From contig JAEYPO010000038.1 of the NCBI GenBank assembly GCA_023410595.1, forward strand, positions 1 to 64,000: 64,000 nucleotides of DNA, read 5' to 3'. The translations under genes were made by a program, and so were the position numbers. Shown here one piece after another: positions 25,051 through 33,524 of this stretch. This DNA is from Bacillota bacterium (GTDB lineage Bacteria > Bacillota > Clostridia > Christensenellales > SZUA-584). The notes beneath the pieces are model-generated. The model saw only the letters and a list, made by a program, of their open reading frames with translations. It searched no databases and had not been told where the DNA came from. Every line of letters starts with the position of its first letter. Within the stretch, counting starts at the first letter, position 1.

Positions 25051-26217
25051 ATGAAACGATTCACGATAGTGCTGGACGGTATAGCGGACAGGCCGCAGAA
25101 AGCGCTGAACGGCAAAACGCCCATGGAGGCTGCAGGCACGCCGGGGCTGGACAGTCTCTTTAAAAGCTCAAAGCCGGGAACTGTGCTTACTATACCACCG
25201 GGGCTAGAGGTAGGAAGTTCGGTTGCGAACTTGAGCCTGTTAGGCTACGACCCCGCAAGCGTGTATAAGGGACGCGCGGTAATAGAGGCCGCGGGAGCGG
25301 GGCTCGCCGTAAGCAGGGGAGACCTGTATATAAGGTGCAATTTCATTTCGCTTGAGGGCGACAGCTTTGAAACAAGCGTGATGAAGAGCTACAGCGCGCA
25401 CGATATAGAAACGGATAAGGCAAGGCCGCTTACCGACAGGTTAAACGAAGAGGTGTTTAAGCCTCCGTTTAAGCTCGTGCATATAGATACGTTCCGTAAC
25501 ATACTCATCGTCGAAGGCGCGGCGGACATTGCAAAGCAGCTTGCGTTCATGCCCGCGCACGACATGATAGGAGGGCGCGCCGCCGATTATATAAAGGGCG
25601 GCCCCGTTATGCAGGAATACTTCGCGCTAATGAAAAAGGCATATGACATACTCAGACAGGACAATAAAACTGAGGCGAACGGAATATGGTTCTGGGGAGC
25701 CTCGTATGCGCCGAGCTTCGGGCATCAGCCGGAAGGCAGGCGCGTTGTGCTCGCGGAAACGTCGCTGATGAGGGGCATCGCGGCGCTATCCGGCACGGAA
25801 TGCGTCACGACAGGCGAAGACAAAGGCTTCATAGAGTTTCTTAAAGACAAGACAAAGAACGCCGTTGCCGCCGTAAAAGAGTACGATTACGCTTATATAC
25901 ATATACAGAAGCTGGACGACCTGTCGCACGAGCTGCAGCCTGTAGAGAAGATGCGCGCTATCGAGGATATAGACACGCATTTCATAAGGCCGTTTTTCGC
26001 GGAGATAGACGAACCGTACACCGCAATCGTAGTATCCGACCACTACACGTTTTCAGATACCGGCGGCCACGGAGGAGAGCCTTCGCCGTTCATGCTGCTG
26101 GGGCAGGGCTCGGCGGAACCTGCGGGACGGTTTACTGAACAGTATTGCAGGAACGCAGGCTGGAGCGTAAAGGCGGGCGAGCTCGTAGCGCTGCAGAGAA
26201 ACGGAGGCAACAAATGA
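25051..26217 (+). CDS. apgM: Archaeal-type cofactor-independent phosphoglycerate mutase (ApgM family)
   Basis: 388 residues of the alkaline-phosphatase superfamily. Metal ligands are visible in the N-terminal IVLDGIADRP and in the C-terminal VVSDHYTFSDTGGHGGEPS; LEVGSSVANLSLLGYDP carries the phosphorylation-site serine region. It interconverts 3- and 2-phosphoglycerate, or acts as a homoserine-kinase-like phosphotransferase, as proposed for some relatives. Which reaction applies is open. The start codon follows the DUF362 stop codon directly, so the two are coupled. Confidence 0.88.
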   Translation: MKRFTIVLDGIADRPQKALNGKTPMEAAGTPGLDSLFKSSKPGTVLTIPPGLEVGSSVANLSLLGYDPASVYKGRAVIEAAGAGLAVSRGDLYIRCNFISLEGDSFETSVMKSYSAHDIETDKARPLTDRLNEEVFKPPFKLVHIDTFRNILIVEGAADIAKQLAFMPAHDMIGGRAADYIKGGPVMQEYFALMKKAYDILRQDNKTEANGIWFWGASYAPSFGHQPEGRRVVLAETSLMRGIAALSGTECVTTGEDKGFIEFLKDKTKNAVAAVKEYDYAYIHIQKLDDLSHELQPVEKMRAIEDIDTHFIRPFFAEIDEPYTAIVVSDHYTFSDTGGHGGEPSPFMLLGQGSAEPAGRFTEQYCRNAGWSVKAGELVALQRNGGNK

Positions 26218-27362
26218 ACTTTGATTTTACCACCGCTTCGAGGATAGTATTCGGCAGGGGGACGGCAGATAAGCTGCCGAAGCTTTGCGCCGGCATCGGG
26301 AAGCGATTCCTTATTGTTTCGGGAAAAAGCCAGATAGCGTCGGGCGTTACGGACGCTCTCACTAAGGGGCTTCGCGGCGAAGGACTGGAGTATAAGGTGT
26401 TTGAAAGCATCCCCGGAGAGCCGACGGTGCCCTCCGTGGACGAAGCCGTAAAGGCGGGAGTGGAAGCTGACGCCGACGCCGTTATCGGCATAGGCGGAGG
26501 CAGCGCGATGGACACCGCGAAGACGGCGGCCGGCATAATAACTAACGGAGGAAGCGTGCGCGACTACCTTGAAGGCGTAGGCACGGGCGCGAAGGTAAAA
26601 AACAACCCTCTGCCTTTTATCGCCGTGCCCACTACATCGGGCACAGGCACGGAAGTTACAAAGAACGCGGTAGTAATGTCGCGGGAGGAAAAGTTCAAGA
26701 AGAGCTTCCGGGACGACAGGCTGCTGGCAAGGATAGCGCTTGTTGACCCTGAGCTTACTGTGTCCGTTCCTAAAAGCGTTACCGCTGCGTCCGGTATGGA
26801 CGCCATATGCCAGCTTATAGAGAGCCATACCGCGAAGCAGGCAAACCCTTTCTGTGGCGCTATGTCGCTTTATCATACCCCAAGGGCAATGAGAGCGTTA
26901 AAGCGTGCGTATGACGACGGACAGGACATCGACGCGCGCGAAACGATGGCGCTTGCGTCGCTTACTAGCGGCATATGCCTTGCAAACGCGGGCCTGGGCG
27001 CGGCGCACGGCATAGGGGCGGGCCTCGGCGCAGTGCTGGGAACGACGCACGGCGTAGCCTGCGGTATGATGCTGCCGCACGTCATGCGCTATAATATCGG
27101 CCGCGGCGTAAGCTATTCAGATATTTCAGAGGCTTATTTTTCGCGGACGTTCGCGGATAAGGCTCATGCCTCGCTGATGCTCGCGGACGCCGTGGACGAG
27201 CTGTGCGAGTACCTTGGCCTGCCGCACAGATTGGGCGAGCTGGGCGTAACGCCCGAAATTGCTGATGAGCTCGCGCAGGCGTCCATGGGTTCTTCTATGA
27301 GCAAAAACCCTGTCGATGTGCCGCTTGAAGCGTGCAGAGATTTCATACTGTCCCTCATATAA
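26214..27362 (+). CDS. Iron-containing alcohol dehydrogenase
   Basis: 382 residues, group III metal-dependent dehydrogenase. NAD-binding GIGGGSAMDTAK at about 93-104, PTTSGTGTEVTKNAVV at about 136-151, and the metal site with SGMDAICQLIESH and HGIGAGLGAVLGTTHG. It reduces an aldehyde or oxidises an alcohol; the substrate is not evident. The ATG overlaps the apgM stop by four bases (ATGA), so the reading frame open further upstream is not used. Confidence 0.92.
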   Translation: MNFDFTTASRIVFGRGTADKLPKLCAGIGKRFLIVSGKSQIASGVTDALTKGLRGEGLEYKVFESIPGEPTVPSVDEAVKAGVEADADAVIGIGGGSAMDTAKTAAGIITNGGSVRDYLEGVGTGAKVKNNPLPFIAVPTTSGTGTEVTKNAVVMSREEKFKKSFRDDRLLARIALVDPELTVSVPKSVTAASGMDAICQLIESHTAKQANPFCGAMSLYHTPRAMRALKRAYDDGQDIDARETMALASLTSGICLANAGLGAAHGIGAGLGAVLGTTHGVACGMMLPHVMRYNIGRGVSYSDISEAYFSRTFADKAHASLMLADAVDELCEYLGLPHRLGELGVTPEIADELAQASMGSSMSKNPVDVPLEACRDFILSLI

Positions 27363-27422
27363 ACACAGTATCGCAGCATATCCTTTATCAGAGCTATATG
27401 CATTTTCCCTGGAGGGCAGTAT

Positions 27423-27914
27423 ATGGATATACTGACGGTACACAGACTGAAACGCACGGACAGGCTTGAGACGCTGAGCGCGTATTACCACATACCCGTT
27501 TGCATGATAATGCGTGCAAACTCTTTTACACACCCGCAGGATTTTCTGCTGTGCAAAGAGATAGTAATACCCCAAAAAAGCTACTGCAATAATTGCGGCA
27601 TGGAGCAGCCTCCTTGGGAAATTGACATGTATACTGTCGAGCCGGAGGATACTCTTTACGGTATCGCCAGGAAGTACGGGCTTACGATGAACATAATACT
27701 GCGGACGAATAATATAAAAGACCCCATAGCGATTCGTCCGGGGTATGTGCTCAGGATACCGTTGTTGTACGGGCAGCTTTACTGCGTGAGGACGGGGGAC
27801 ACGCTGGCGGATATCGCAAAGCGGTTCGGGGTCTCTGACGCCGTGATAAGGCAAAAGAACTGCCTCGCTTATAATGAGGTTATCCGCCCCGGCATGCAGC
27901 TGCTAATAGTATAA
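27423..27914 (+). CDS. LysM-domain protein (three modules)
   Basis: 163 residues made almost only of LysM modules: a divergent one at about 3-50, one at about 70-117 (MYTVEPEDTLYGIARKYGLT), and one at about 120-163 (YCVRTGDTLADIAKRFGVS). A short CNNCGMEQPP segment sits between the first two. LysM binds peptidoglycan or chitin-like glycans. There is no signal peptide, as in several spore-coat or mother-cell LysM proteins, so a spore-envelope role is possible. Good GGAGGG ribosome site. Confidence 0.85.
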   Translation: MDILTVHRLKRTDRLETLSAYYHIPVCMIMRANSFTHPQDFLLCKEIVIPQKSYCNNCGMEQPPWEIDMYTVEPEDTLYGIARKYGLTMNIILRTNNIKDPIAIRPGYVLRIPLLYGQLYCVRTGDTLADIAKRFGVSDAVIRQKNCLAYNEVIRPGMQLLIV

Positions 27915-27994
27915 TGAAGACCAATAAGTCATCAATAATTGTGCTATGCTTTTTTCTATATGCTGTGATACAATAATACAAAGGAGGGTATTTT

Positions 27995-28606
27995 ATGGAT
28001 GTTTTTGAGATCCTTGCGCTCTGCGTTTGCCTGGCCGCGGGCGTAGTATTCTGCTTCTTTGGAAACAGGTGGCTCAAAGTTGTGCTTGCCGTTTACGGCT
28101 TTATTTTGGGATTCGGGGTCGCCCATACGCTGCTTTCCAACTTTACAGCTCTTGCGGGCATAGAACTCATACTTTGCAGCGCAGGCGGCGGCATCGTTAT
28201 GGCGCTGCTGTTTGTATTCCTGTTTTACCTCGGCCTATTCCTTATAGGTTTTGGAGGCGGCGTGCTTTTAAGCCTCCTCATAGTGGACGTGCTCGGCCTT
28301 AATGTGTGGGATTGGTATGTTTATATAGCCATACTCGTCATAGGCTGCATACTCGGCGCGCTTACATTAAACATGCGGCGCATATTCGTTTCGATATTCA
28401 CCTCGTTTATAGGCGCTTCGCTGCTCGCACTGGGCATATATCGCATTGCTACGGCAGATTCCGCGCCGATACTTACCATACTGCGGGACCAGCAGGCGCT
28501 GCACAGCGCGTATACCTCAACCGTTTATCTTATACCGATGGCCGCGCTGTTCTTTATCGGCCTTATTATACAGCTTATGGTTACGAGCAAAAACCATCGT
28601 AACTGA
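27995..28606 (+). CDS. TMEM198/DUF4203-like membrane protein, paralogue 1
   Basis: 203 residues with about seven TM helices. Glycine-rich helices such as VFCFFGNRWLKVVLAVYGFI and FGGGVLLSLL and the pattern of paired short helices are like the TMEM198/DUF4203 family, of unknown function in bacteria. AAAGGAGG ribosome site. The next gene, 21 bases on, encodes a related protein, so the pair likely arose by duplication and acts as a complex. Confidence 0.7.
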   Translation: MDVFEILALCVCLAAGVVFCFFGNRWLKVVLAVYGFILGFGVAHTLLSNFTALAGIELILCSAGGGIVMALLFVFLFYLGLFLIGFGGGVLLSLLIVDVLGLNVWDWYVYIAILVIGCILGALTLNMRRIFVSIFTSFIGASLLALGIYRIATADSAPILTILRDQQALHSAYTSTVYLIPMAALFFIGLIIQLMVTSKNHRN

Positions 28607-28627
28607 ATACTGAGTGGGGTGAAATGA

Positions 28628-29359
28628 ATGTCTTTTGTATTGCTAATCTGCGGCGCTGTTTTAATCATATTGGGTCTTATATGCTGCTTTTTCGGGTATA
28701 GATTTGCACGGCTGCTTTTCCCGTTCTGCGGACTGATAGTAATAGAAGGGCTGCTGTACATATACGTATACGGGCTGTTTAGCCTGGACGCGCTGGGCAC
28801 ATGGCTCTTCTTTGGAGGAAGCAGCGTTGCGGTATATATTCTGCTGTTCTTTATTAGGAGGATAGCGGGGTTCTTTACGGGGCTAGTCGGCAGCGCGCTG
28901 TTCCTTTGGTTCGCAGTAAACGCGTTTGGCCTGCAGAATCTCCAGCTTTTATATCCCGCCTGCATGGCCATATGCCTTGTCTCAGGCGCGCTTACAGTCA
29001 CGTATCAGCGCTCGGCCGTCGTTGTGTTCACCTCGCTGTTCGGTGCGTGCGCTGCGGTTTTCGCCGGGCTTTATCTTTACATACAGGGCTTAGGCCTGGG
29101 GTTCATAGAGGCCAGCGGAGGCTTGTTTGCTGCGCTCCAGAGGTTCCTTTCAATCAACGCGCTGCTTATAACAGGAGTTTCCGTGGGCTTTGCCATAGCG
29201 GGCATACTCGTTCAGTTTGCGGCGACAGCCACCAAAACGGTGCTGCCGGGCAGCGTGGATGAAAGCGGCGTCCGCCGCAGAAGGCAGCCCGTCGTCATTC
29301 GCAGTTCGTCGGGCGGGGACGGATTTTCGGAGGATAGTACGGCTGACGGACAATATTGA
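28628..29359 (+). CDS. TMEM198/DUF4203-like membrane protein, paralogue 2
   Basis: 243 residues, similar hydrophobic pattern to its upstream neighbour (ICCFFGYRFARLLFPFCG compares with VFCFFGNRWLKVVLAVYG). A charged C-terminal tail of about 35 residues with RRRRQP is added and should be cytoplasmic. Function unknown. The gene ends convergent with argJ across a repeat-laden intergenic region. Confidence 0.7.
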   Translation: MSFVLLICGAVLIILGLICCFFGYRFARLLFPFCGLIVIEGLLYIYVYGLFSLDALGTWLFFGGSSVAVYILLFFIRRIAGFFTGLVGSALFLWFAVNAFGLQNLQLLYPACMAICLVSGALTVTYQRSAVVVFTSLFGACAAVFAGLYLYIQGLGLGFIEASGGLFAALQRFLSINALLITGVSVGFAIAGILVQFAATATKTVLPGSVDESGVRRRRQPVVIRSSSGGDGFSEDSTADGQY

Positions 29360-29360
29360 T

Positions 29361-29402
29361 ACCACGATCTCCGGCAAGCCGTGAGACTTTATAAGGCAGT
29401 AA
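29361..29402 (+). repeat. Dispersed GTGA-tetraloop hairpin repeat, copy 3
   Basis: GGC-AAGCC-GTGA-GACTT: inner stem with one mismatch and the same GTGA loop; the outer stem is degenerate. Unlike the other copies it lies before, not after, a terminator hairpin. Confidence 0.55.
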
Positions 29403-29409
29403 TAAAAAT

Positions 29410-29429
29410 AAGGAGGCTATGGCCTCCTT
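29410..29429 (-). terminator. Terminator hairpin, left duplicate
   Basis: AAGGAGGC-TAT-GGCCTCCTT. On the minus strand it is followed by ATTTTTATT, so it suits argJ; on the plus strand no T-run follows. Its twin is at 29638. Confidence 0.65.
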
Positions 29430-29637
29430 CAGCTTGCTGACAAGTTCCTATCTAAAAAATGAGTAAAAATCCAAGCTAAAACCCGAATATTATCATGCCC
29501 TTCATCTGGACTCTGCCAGTGAAGGGCGAACGTTGATTCATAAAATCCTCGTAGAAGCGCCCAGCCGACCGTACCGGAGGTACAGGCTGGGCAAGACCGA
29601 TGACAAACGTGTAATTAGACGGTTTGGCATCGGCTTG
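29430..29637 (+). repeat. 210-bp structured repeat element, copy 1
   Basis: Non-coding, with CTTGCTGACAAG near the left end and hairpins CCCTTCA/TGAAGGG, GTACC/GGTAC and CCGATG(A)CAAAC/GTTTGGCATCGG. A second copy lies inverted at 62737-62949; by eye there are about 15 differences over the 160 best-aligned bases. Both copies begin CAGC and sit between two copies of the local terminator hairpin. Confidence 0.8.
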
Positions 29638-29659
29638 AAGGAGGCTGTGGCCTCCTTTT
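29638..29659 (+). terminator. Terminator hairpin, right duplicate
   Basis: AAGGAGGC-TGTG-GCCTCCTTTT, the same hairpin as 29410-29429 with one loop change. Here the T-run is kept on the plus strand side. It overlaps the argJ stop codon. Confidence 0.6.
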
Positions 29660-30851
29660 ATGTTCTGTAATTTGCGTTTATATTTACATACTCGGTTGAG
29701 AGGTCGCACGTCCACATCGTTTCGCAGGCGTCGCCGTCGTTAAGCTCAAGCGTATATATCACCTCGGCCTTTTTCAGGGTTTCGAGCGCTTCCTGTTCGT
29801 CGAACATGAGCCCGCCACCCTTGCGGCACACCTGCACGCTGCCTATGAATATATCCACCTTCTCAGGGTCGAACGCTGCTCCCGAATAGCCCGCCGCGGT
29901 AAGCAGCCTGCCCCAGTTAGCGTCGTTGCCGTATGCGGCGGTCTTGCACAGCGGCGATTTCGCTATCGCGCACGCTATAAGGCGCGCGTCTTCGGCGGTT
30001 TTTGCGCCGTTTACCTGTATAGTTAAGAGCTTCGTCGCACCCTCGCCGTCTGCCGCCAGCATCTTTGAAAGGCGAACGCAAACGCGGGTAAGCGCGTTGA
30101 GGAATAAGCTATAGTCTTCCGTTCCTTCCGATATCTCGCCGTTGCGCGCGAGCCCCGACGCCATCAGCAGCAGCTTGTCGCATACGCTGGTGTCGCCGTC
30201 GACGGATATCCTGTTGAAAGATCTGTCCGCCGCCGCCTTGAGCACCGCCTTGAGCGCTTTTGGGTTTATACACGCGTCCGTTGTTATTACCGATATCATC
30301 GTAGCCATATCCGGATGTATCATGCCCGAGCCTTTAGCCATGCCTCCTATGTGCACCTCGCTGCCGCCTATGGCTACGCTTTCTTCCGCCTGCTTGACTA
30401 TAGTGTCCGTAGTCATTATCGCCTGCGCCGCGTCCTGCCCGCCGCCGCGCGAAAGCACCGCGCTTTTTATGCCCGCTTCTATTTTATCCATGGGCATAGG
30501 CATACCTATGACGCCTGTGGAAGCGGTCAGCACGTCCTCCGGCATACAGCCAAGCTTTTCAGCCGCAAGCTTTGCCATTAAAAGCGCGTCTCTCTCGCCG
30601 CACTCCGCAAGGCAGGCGTTGGCGTTGCCTGAATTGATTATAACTGCCTGAGCTCTGCCGTTCGCGACGTTTTTTTGCGCGAGCCTTAATGAATGGCCCT
30701 TCACTATGTTTTTCGTAAATATGCCCGCCGCGTTTGCCGCGACGTCGCACTTTATCAGCGCGAGGTCTTTGCCACCGTTTTTCTTTATACCGCAGGCTAA
30801 ACCGGTCGCGGTAAACCCCAAAGCGTATGTCACTCCGCTGCAATATTCCAT
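29658..30851 (-). CDS. argJ: Bifunctional ornithine acetyltransferase / N-acetylglutamate synthase
   Basis: 397 residues. ArgJ moves the acetyl group from N-acetylornithine to glutamate and, in the bifunctional form, also makes N-acetylglutamate from acetyl-CoA. The self-cleavage site is in HPDMATMISVITTDA, where Thr becomes the N-terminal nucleophile of the beta chain (about residue 185). VINSGNANACLAECGERDA and AYGNDANWGRL are further signatures. It is solitary; the other arginine genes are outside the window. Extended -10 promoter at 30882-30890. Confidence 0.93.
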   Translation of the reverse strand: MEYCSGVTYALGFTATGLACGIKKNGGKDLALIKCDVAANAAGIFTKNIVKGHSLRLAQKNVANGRAQAVIINSGNANACLAECGERDALLMAKLAAEKLGCMPEDVLTASTGVIGMPMPMDKIEAGIKSAVLSRGGGQDAAQAIMTTDTIVKQAEESVAIGGSEVHIGGMAKGSGMIHPDMATMISVITTDACINPKALKAVLKAAADRSFNRISVDGDTSVCDKLLLMASGLARNGEISEGTEDYSLFLNALTRVCVRLSKMLAADGEGATKLLTIQVNGAKTAEDARLIACAIAKSPLCKTAAYGNDANWGRLLTAAGYSGAAFDPEKVDIFIGSVQVCRKGGGLMFDEQEALETLKKAEVIYTLELNDGDACETMWTCDLSTEYVNINANYRT

Positions 30852-30881
30852 ATCAAATACCTCTGAAACGAATCAATGATC

Positions 30882-30890
30882 ATTATAACA
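30882..30890 (-). promoter_or_regulatory. Extended -10 promoter of argJ
   Basis: TGTTATAAT on the minus strand, about 31 bases before the start codon; the -35 is poor. No ARG box could be recognised. Confidence 0.5.
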
Positions 30891-30931
30891 TATCAGCCGG
30901 TTAAAAGGGTAAAACTCTTACTGATATAATA

Positions 30932-31624
30932 TCATTCCTCATGCAGTATGCGCTCAAGGCTCTCTAAGTCTGATATAGTGAAACTTTCTTTATGAAACTT
31001 GAGTATGCCCTGCCTTGCTATGTCTGAGAGCTCTCTTGAAAGAGCGCTTCTGTTCACGCAAAGATAGTCCGCAAGCCCCTGCCTGTCAAGGCCTATCGAA
31101 AATGAGCCGCTGCCTTTGAGCGTCGCCTGCCCCAAAAGATAAGAAGCGAGTTTTTGCTTTGTGGTACGTTTTGCGATATGATCCATCTTTTCGCTCAGCG
31201 TAAGGTTTTTTCGCGCTATTATGCCCAGCATGTTTTCAATAAGCGCGTTGTGATAGCTGCAGCACGAGGAACATGTTTTGATTATACTGTTAAAAGGCAG
31301 CAGCAGCACTTCCGAATCGGCGCTTGCCTCCACTGTTACCGGACTTGTCGTGATCCCCGCGCACAGAAATGACTCGGCGAACATGTCGGCAGGCTCTATA
31401 GGCGCTATTACAGAGCGGTTGCCCAGTATGTCGTCCTTATAAATAAACGCCTGACCGGACAGCATGACGCCTATATGCCGCGTGTCTTCGCCCGCCGAAA
31501 CGATATGATCGCCTTTTTTGTAACGGCGGACCGACGCCTTAAGGCAGTCAAGCATGCCGCCGATCTCTCCGGGATCAAGCCCGGCAAATAGAGCCGTTTT
31601 TGTTAATATAGAATGAGGATTCAT
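30932..31624 (-). CDS. Crp/Fnr family transcriptional regulator
   Basis: 230 residues. Residues about 10-120 form the cyclic-nucleotide-type beta-roll (KKGDHIVSAGEDTRHIGVML), followed by the dimer helix. The C-terminal winged helix-turn-helix is RQGLADYLCVNRSALSRELS. A CSSCCS cluster near residue 120 might bind a cofactor or react with oxidants. It diverges from a ferredoxin-type gene, and the 16-base palindrome TGTTGCA-AA-TGCAACA in the shared region is a likely binding site. The genetic arrangement is like HcpR-type regulators of redox or nitrosative stress, an inference. Confidence 0.87.
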   Translation of the reverse strand: MNPHSILTKTALFAGLDPGEIGGMLDCLKASVRRYKKGDHIVSAGEDTRHIGVMLSGQAFIYKDDILGNRSVIAPIEPADMFAESFLCAGITTSPVTVEASADSEVLLLPFNSIIKTCSSCCSYHNALIENMLGIIARKNLTLSEKMDHIAKRTTKQKLASYLLGQATLKGSGSFSIGLDRQGLADYLCVNRSALSRELSDIARQGILKFHKESFTISDLESLERILHEE

Positions 31625-31640
31625 AAAAACTTTCACTTTA

Positions 31641-31656
31641 TGTTGCAAATGCAACA
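31641..31656. promoter_or_regulatory. Candidate Crp/Fnr operator
   Basis: Perfect palindrome TGTTGCA-AA-TGCAACA between the divergent regulator and ferredoxin genes, 17 bases before the regulator start and upstream of the likely ferredoxin -10 (TATATT at 31673-31678). Confidence 0.7.
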
Positions 31657-31712
31657 GATTTCATACGGGCATTATATTACAATCGAACCAGAAAAACAAG
31701 GAGGTCATACTA

Positions 31713-32432
31713 ATGAAAAGAAATATTATCACTATAGACGAAGAAAAATGCAACGGCTGCGGGCTGTGCGTTTCGGCGTGCCACGAGGGAGCGCTCAAAA
31801 TAGTCAGCGGCAAAGCAAAGCTGATATCCGATTCGTACTGCGACGGTCTCGGCAACTGCCTGCCCGAATGCCCGACGGGGGCGATAACGATTGAAGAGCG
31901 CGAAGCGGCCGCGTTCGACGAAGAGGCGGTAAAGCGAAATATCACTGGAGGGGATAAGGAAAACGCAGAGCAGCCAAAAACGCTGGCCTGCGGATGCCCG
32001 TCCGCGCACGCACAGGTATTTCAAAGGAAGCCGAAAGCCGAGCCCGCCGCTGAACAGGCGGATAACGTTTCCGAGCTCAGACAATGGCCGTGTCAGATAA
32101 AGCTCGTCCCGGTAAAAGCGCCGTATTTTGATGGTGCAAAGCTACTTATCGCCGCGGACTGCACCGCTTACGCTTACGCGAATGTGCACAGCAAGTTCAT
32201 GAAGGGCAGGATAACGCTGATAGGATGCCCCAAGCTCGATATGGTTGACTATACGGAGAAGCTGACGGAGATAATAAAGAACAACGACATAAAAAGCTTG
32301 GAGGTGCTGCGCATGAGCGTGCCCTGCTGCGGGGGCATAGAGAACGCCGTTAAGCAGGCGCTGATAGGCAGTCATAAGATGATACCCTGGAGTGTCACCG
32401 TCATCTCCACCGACGGCGAGATACTTGAATAA
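31713..32432 (+). CDS. 4Fe-4S ferredoxin-type protein
   Basis: 239 residues. The first 60 carry two 4Fe-4S sites: CNGCGLCVSACHEGA, and a second with C(D)GLGNCLPECPTGAI in which the first spacing is altered. After a linker with CGCPSAH, a second domain (about 120-239) contains IAADCTAYAYAN, LIGCPKLD and VPCCGG, a set of conserved cysteines found in this family beside Crp/Fnr regulators in many anaerobes. Probably an electron-transfer or sensing protein controlled by its divergent neighbour. GGAGGT ribosome site. Confidence 0.87.
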   Translation: MKRNIITIDEEKCNGCGLCVSACHEGALKIVSGKAKLISDSYCDGLGNCLPECPTGAITIEEREAAAFDEEAVKRNITGGDKENAEQPKTLACGCPSAHAQVFQRKPKAEPAAEQADNVSELRQWPCQIKLVPVKAPYFDGAKLLIAADCTAYAYANVHSKFMKGRITLIGCPKLDMVDYTEKLTEIIKNNDIKSLEVLRMSVPCCGGIENAVKQALIGSHKMIPWSVTVISTDGEILE

Positions 32433-32462
32433 TGTAAAGCAGACACGTAAGATTTAAGAAGA

Positions 32463-32490
32463 GGCCTTAACAGAGAATACTGTTAAGGCC
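32463..32490. other. Perfect 11-bp inverted repeat after the ferredoxin gene
   Basis: GGCCTTAACAG-AGAATA-CTGTTAAGGCC, 30 bases behind the stop codon. No T-run follows on either side, so it may stabilise the mRNA end or act with Rho; a true intrinsic terminator is doubtful. Confidence 0.5.
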
Positions 32491-32632
32491 TGCATGGTTA
32501 TTAGAAAAACTATGAAAAGAGTTTTGCGACGGCGCTAAAGACATCAAAAGCCAGAATTTAGCTTCAAACGGTGATTGATATTTATGCGGTTTAGTATATA
32601 ATCATTTCATATTACGAACATCAGGAGAAAGA

Positions 32633-33523
32633 ATGCTTGATTTTAGGCCGCTTGAGCTAAAAGACAAAGACCTGTTTGAAGCGTATGCTATCTGCTACGG
32701 ATATCACAACATCGAAGCGTCGTTCGCAAACAAGTACATTTGGGGCGGTGCGATGAAAACTAAGATATCGGCCGATGAGCATACGATGTATATACTGCTG
32801 CGCTATGCCGGACAGGATTTTATGCTCCCGCCTTTCTTAAAAGACTGCGAGTATAACTTCTCAAGGCCGCTTAAGGAAACCGAAGAGTATATGATGGATG
32901 TATTCGGAACGTTTCTGATAAAAGGGGTAACCGACGAGCAAAAAGCGCAGATAGAAAAGGACTGCCCCGGAAAGTACTCTTTTCTGCCCGACAGGGTAAA
33001 CTTCGAATACGTATATCTGGCGGAAGACTTAATTTCGCTCAAAGGCAAAAAGCTGCACGCGAAGAGAAATCATATAAACAAGCTCCTTAAAGACCATACT
33101 TATGAATACAAAAAATATACCGATAATGATTACGAAGCGTGCATAGCGCTGCAGCAGCAATGGATATATGGCAAAGACGATTCGCCGGAAGGATATGAGG
33201 AGCTTGAAGTCATAAAGCGGGCGCTGAGCCATTTAGGCGAGCTTAATTTAAAGTGCGGCCTGCTGCTCATAGACGGCTCGCTGCAGGCGTTCTCGATAGG
33301 CGAAGAGTTCGGGGATATGGCAATAATACATATAGAAAAGGCGAATCCCGAAATTCCGGGGGCGTTCGCGCTGATAAACAGGGAATTCGTAAGACACGAA
33401 TGGAGCGGCTTAAAGTATATCAACCGCGAGGAGGACATGGGCTTAGAGGGGCTCAGAAAGGCAAAGCTTTCTTATAACCCGGTTTTTCTTCTGGAAAAGT
33501 ACGATTGCGTAAGGAACGGGTGA
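32633..33523 (+). CDS. DUF2156 (phosphatidylglycerol lysyltransferase C-terminal-like) protein
   Basis: 296 residues, soluble, with the double GNAT-like fold of DUF2156: DFMLPPFLKD in the first half, then KGKKLHAKRNHINKLLKDH and INREEDMGLEGLRKAKLSYNP in the second. The last motif matches aminoacyl-lipid transferases such as MprF and FemX-type enzymes. It lacks the membrane part of MprF, so the acceptor may be a soluble compound or a peptide. It is followed after one base by a GNAT gene, so both act together. Confidence 0.82.
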   Translation: MLDFRPLELKDKDLFEAYAICYGYHNIEASFANKYIWGGAMKTKISADEHTMYILLRYAGQDFMLPPFLKDCEYNFSRPLKETEEYMMDVFGTFLIKGVTDEQKAQIEKDCPGKYSFLPDRVNFEYVYLAEDLISLKGKKLHAKRNHINKLLKDHTYEYKKYTDNDYEACIALQQQWIYGKDDSPEGYEELEVIKRALSHLGELNLKCGLLLIDGSLQAFSIGEEFGDMAIIHIEKANPEIPGAFALINREFVRHEWSGLKYINREEDMGLEGLRKAKLSYNPVFLLEKYDCVRNG

Positions 33524-33524
33524 C

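Noticed and set aside
32463..32490. Intrinsic terminator after the ferredoxin gene
   Set aside because: The stem is perfect but no T-run follows on either strand, so it is listed only as an inverted repeat.
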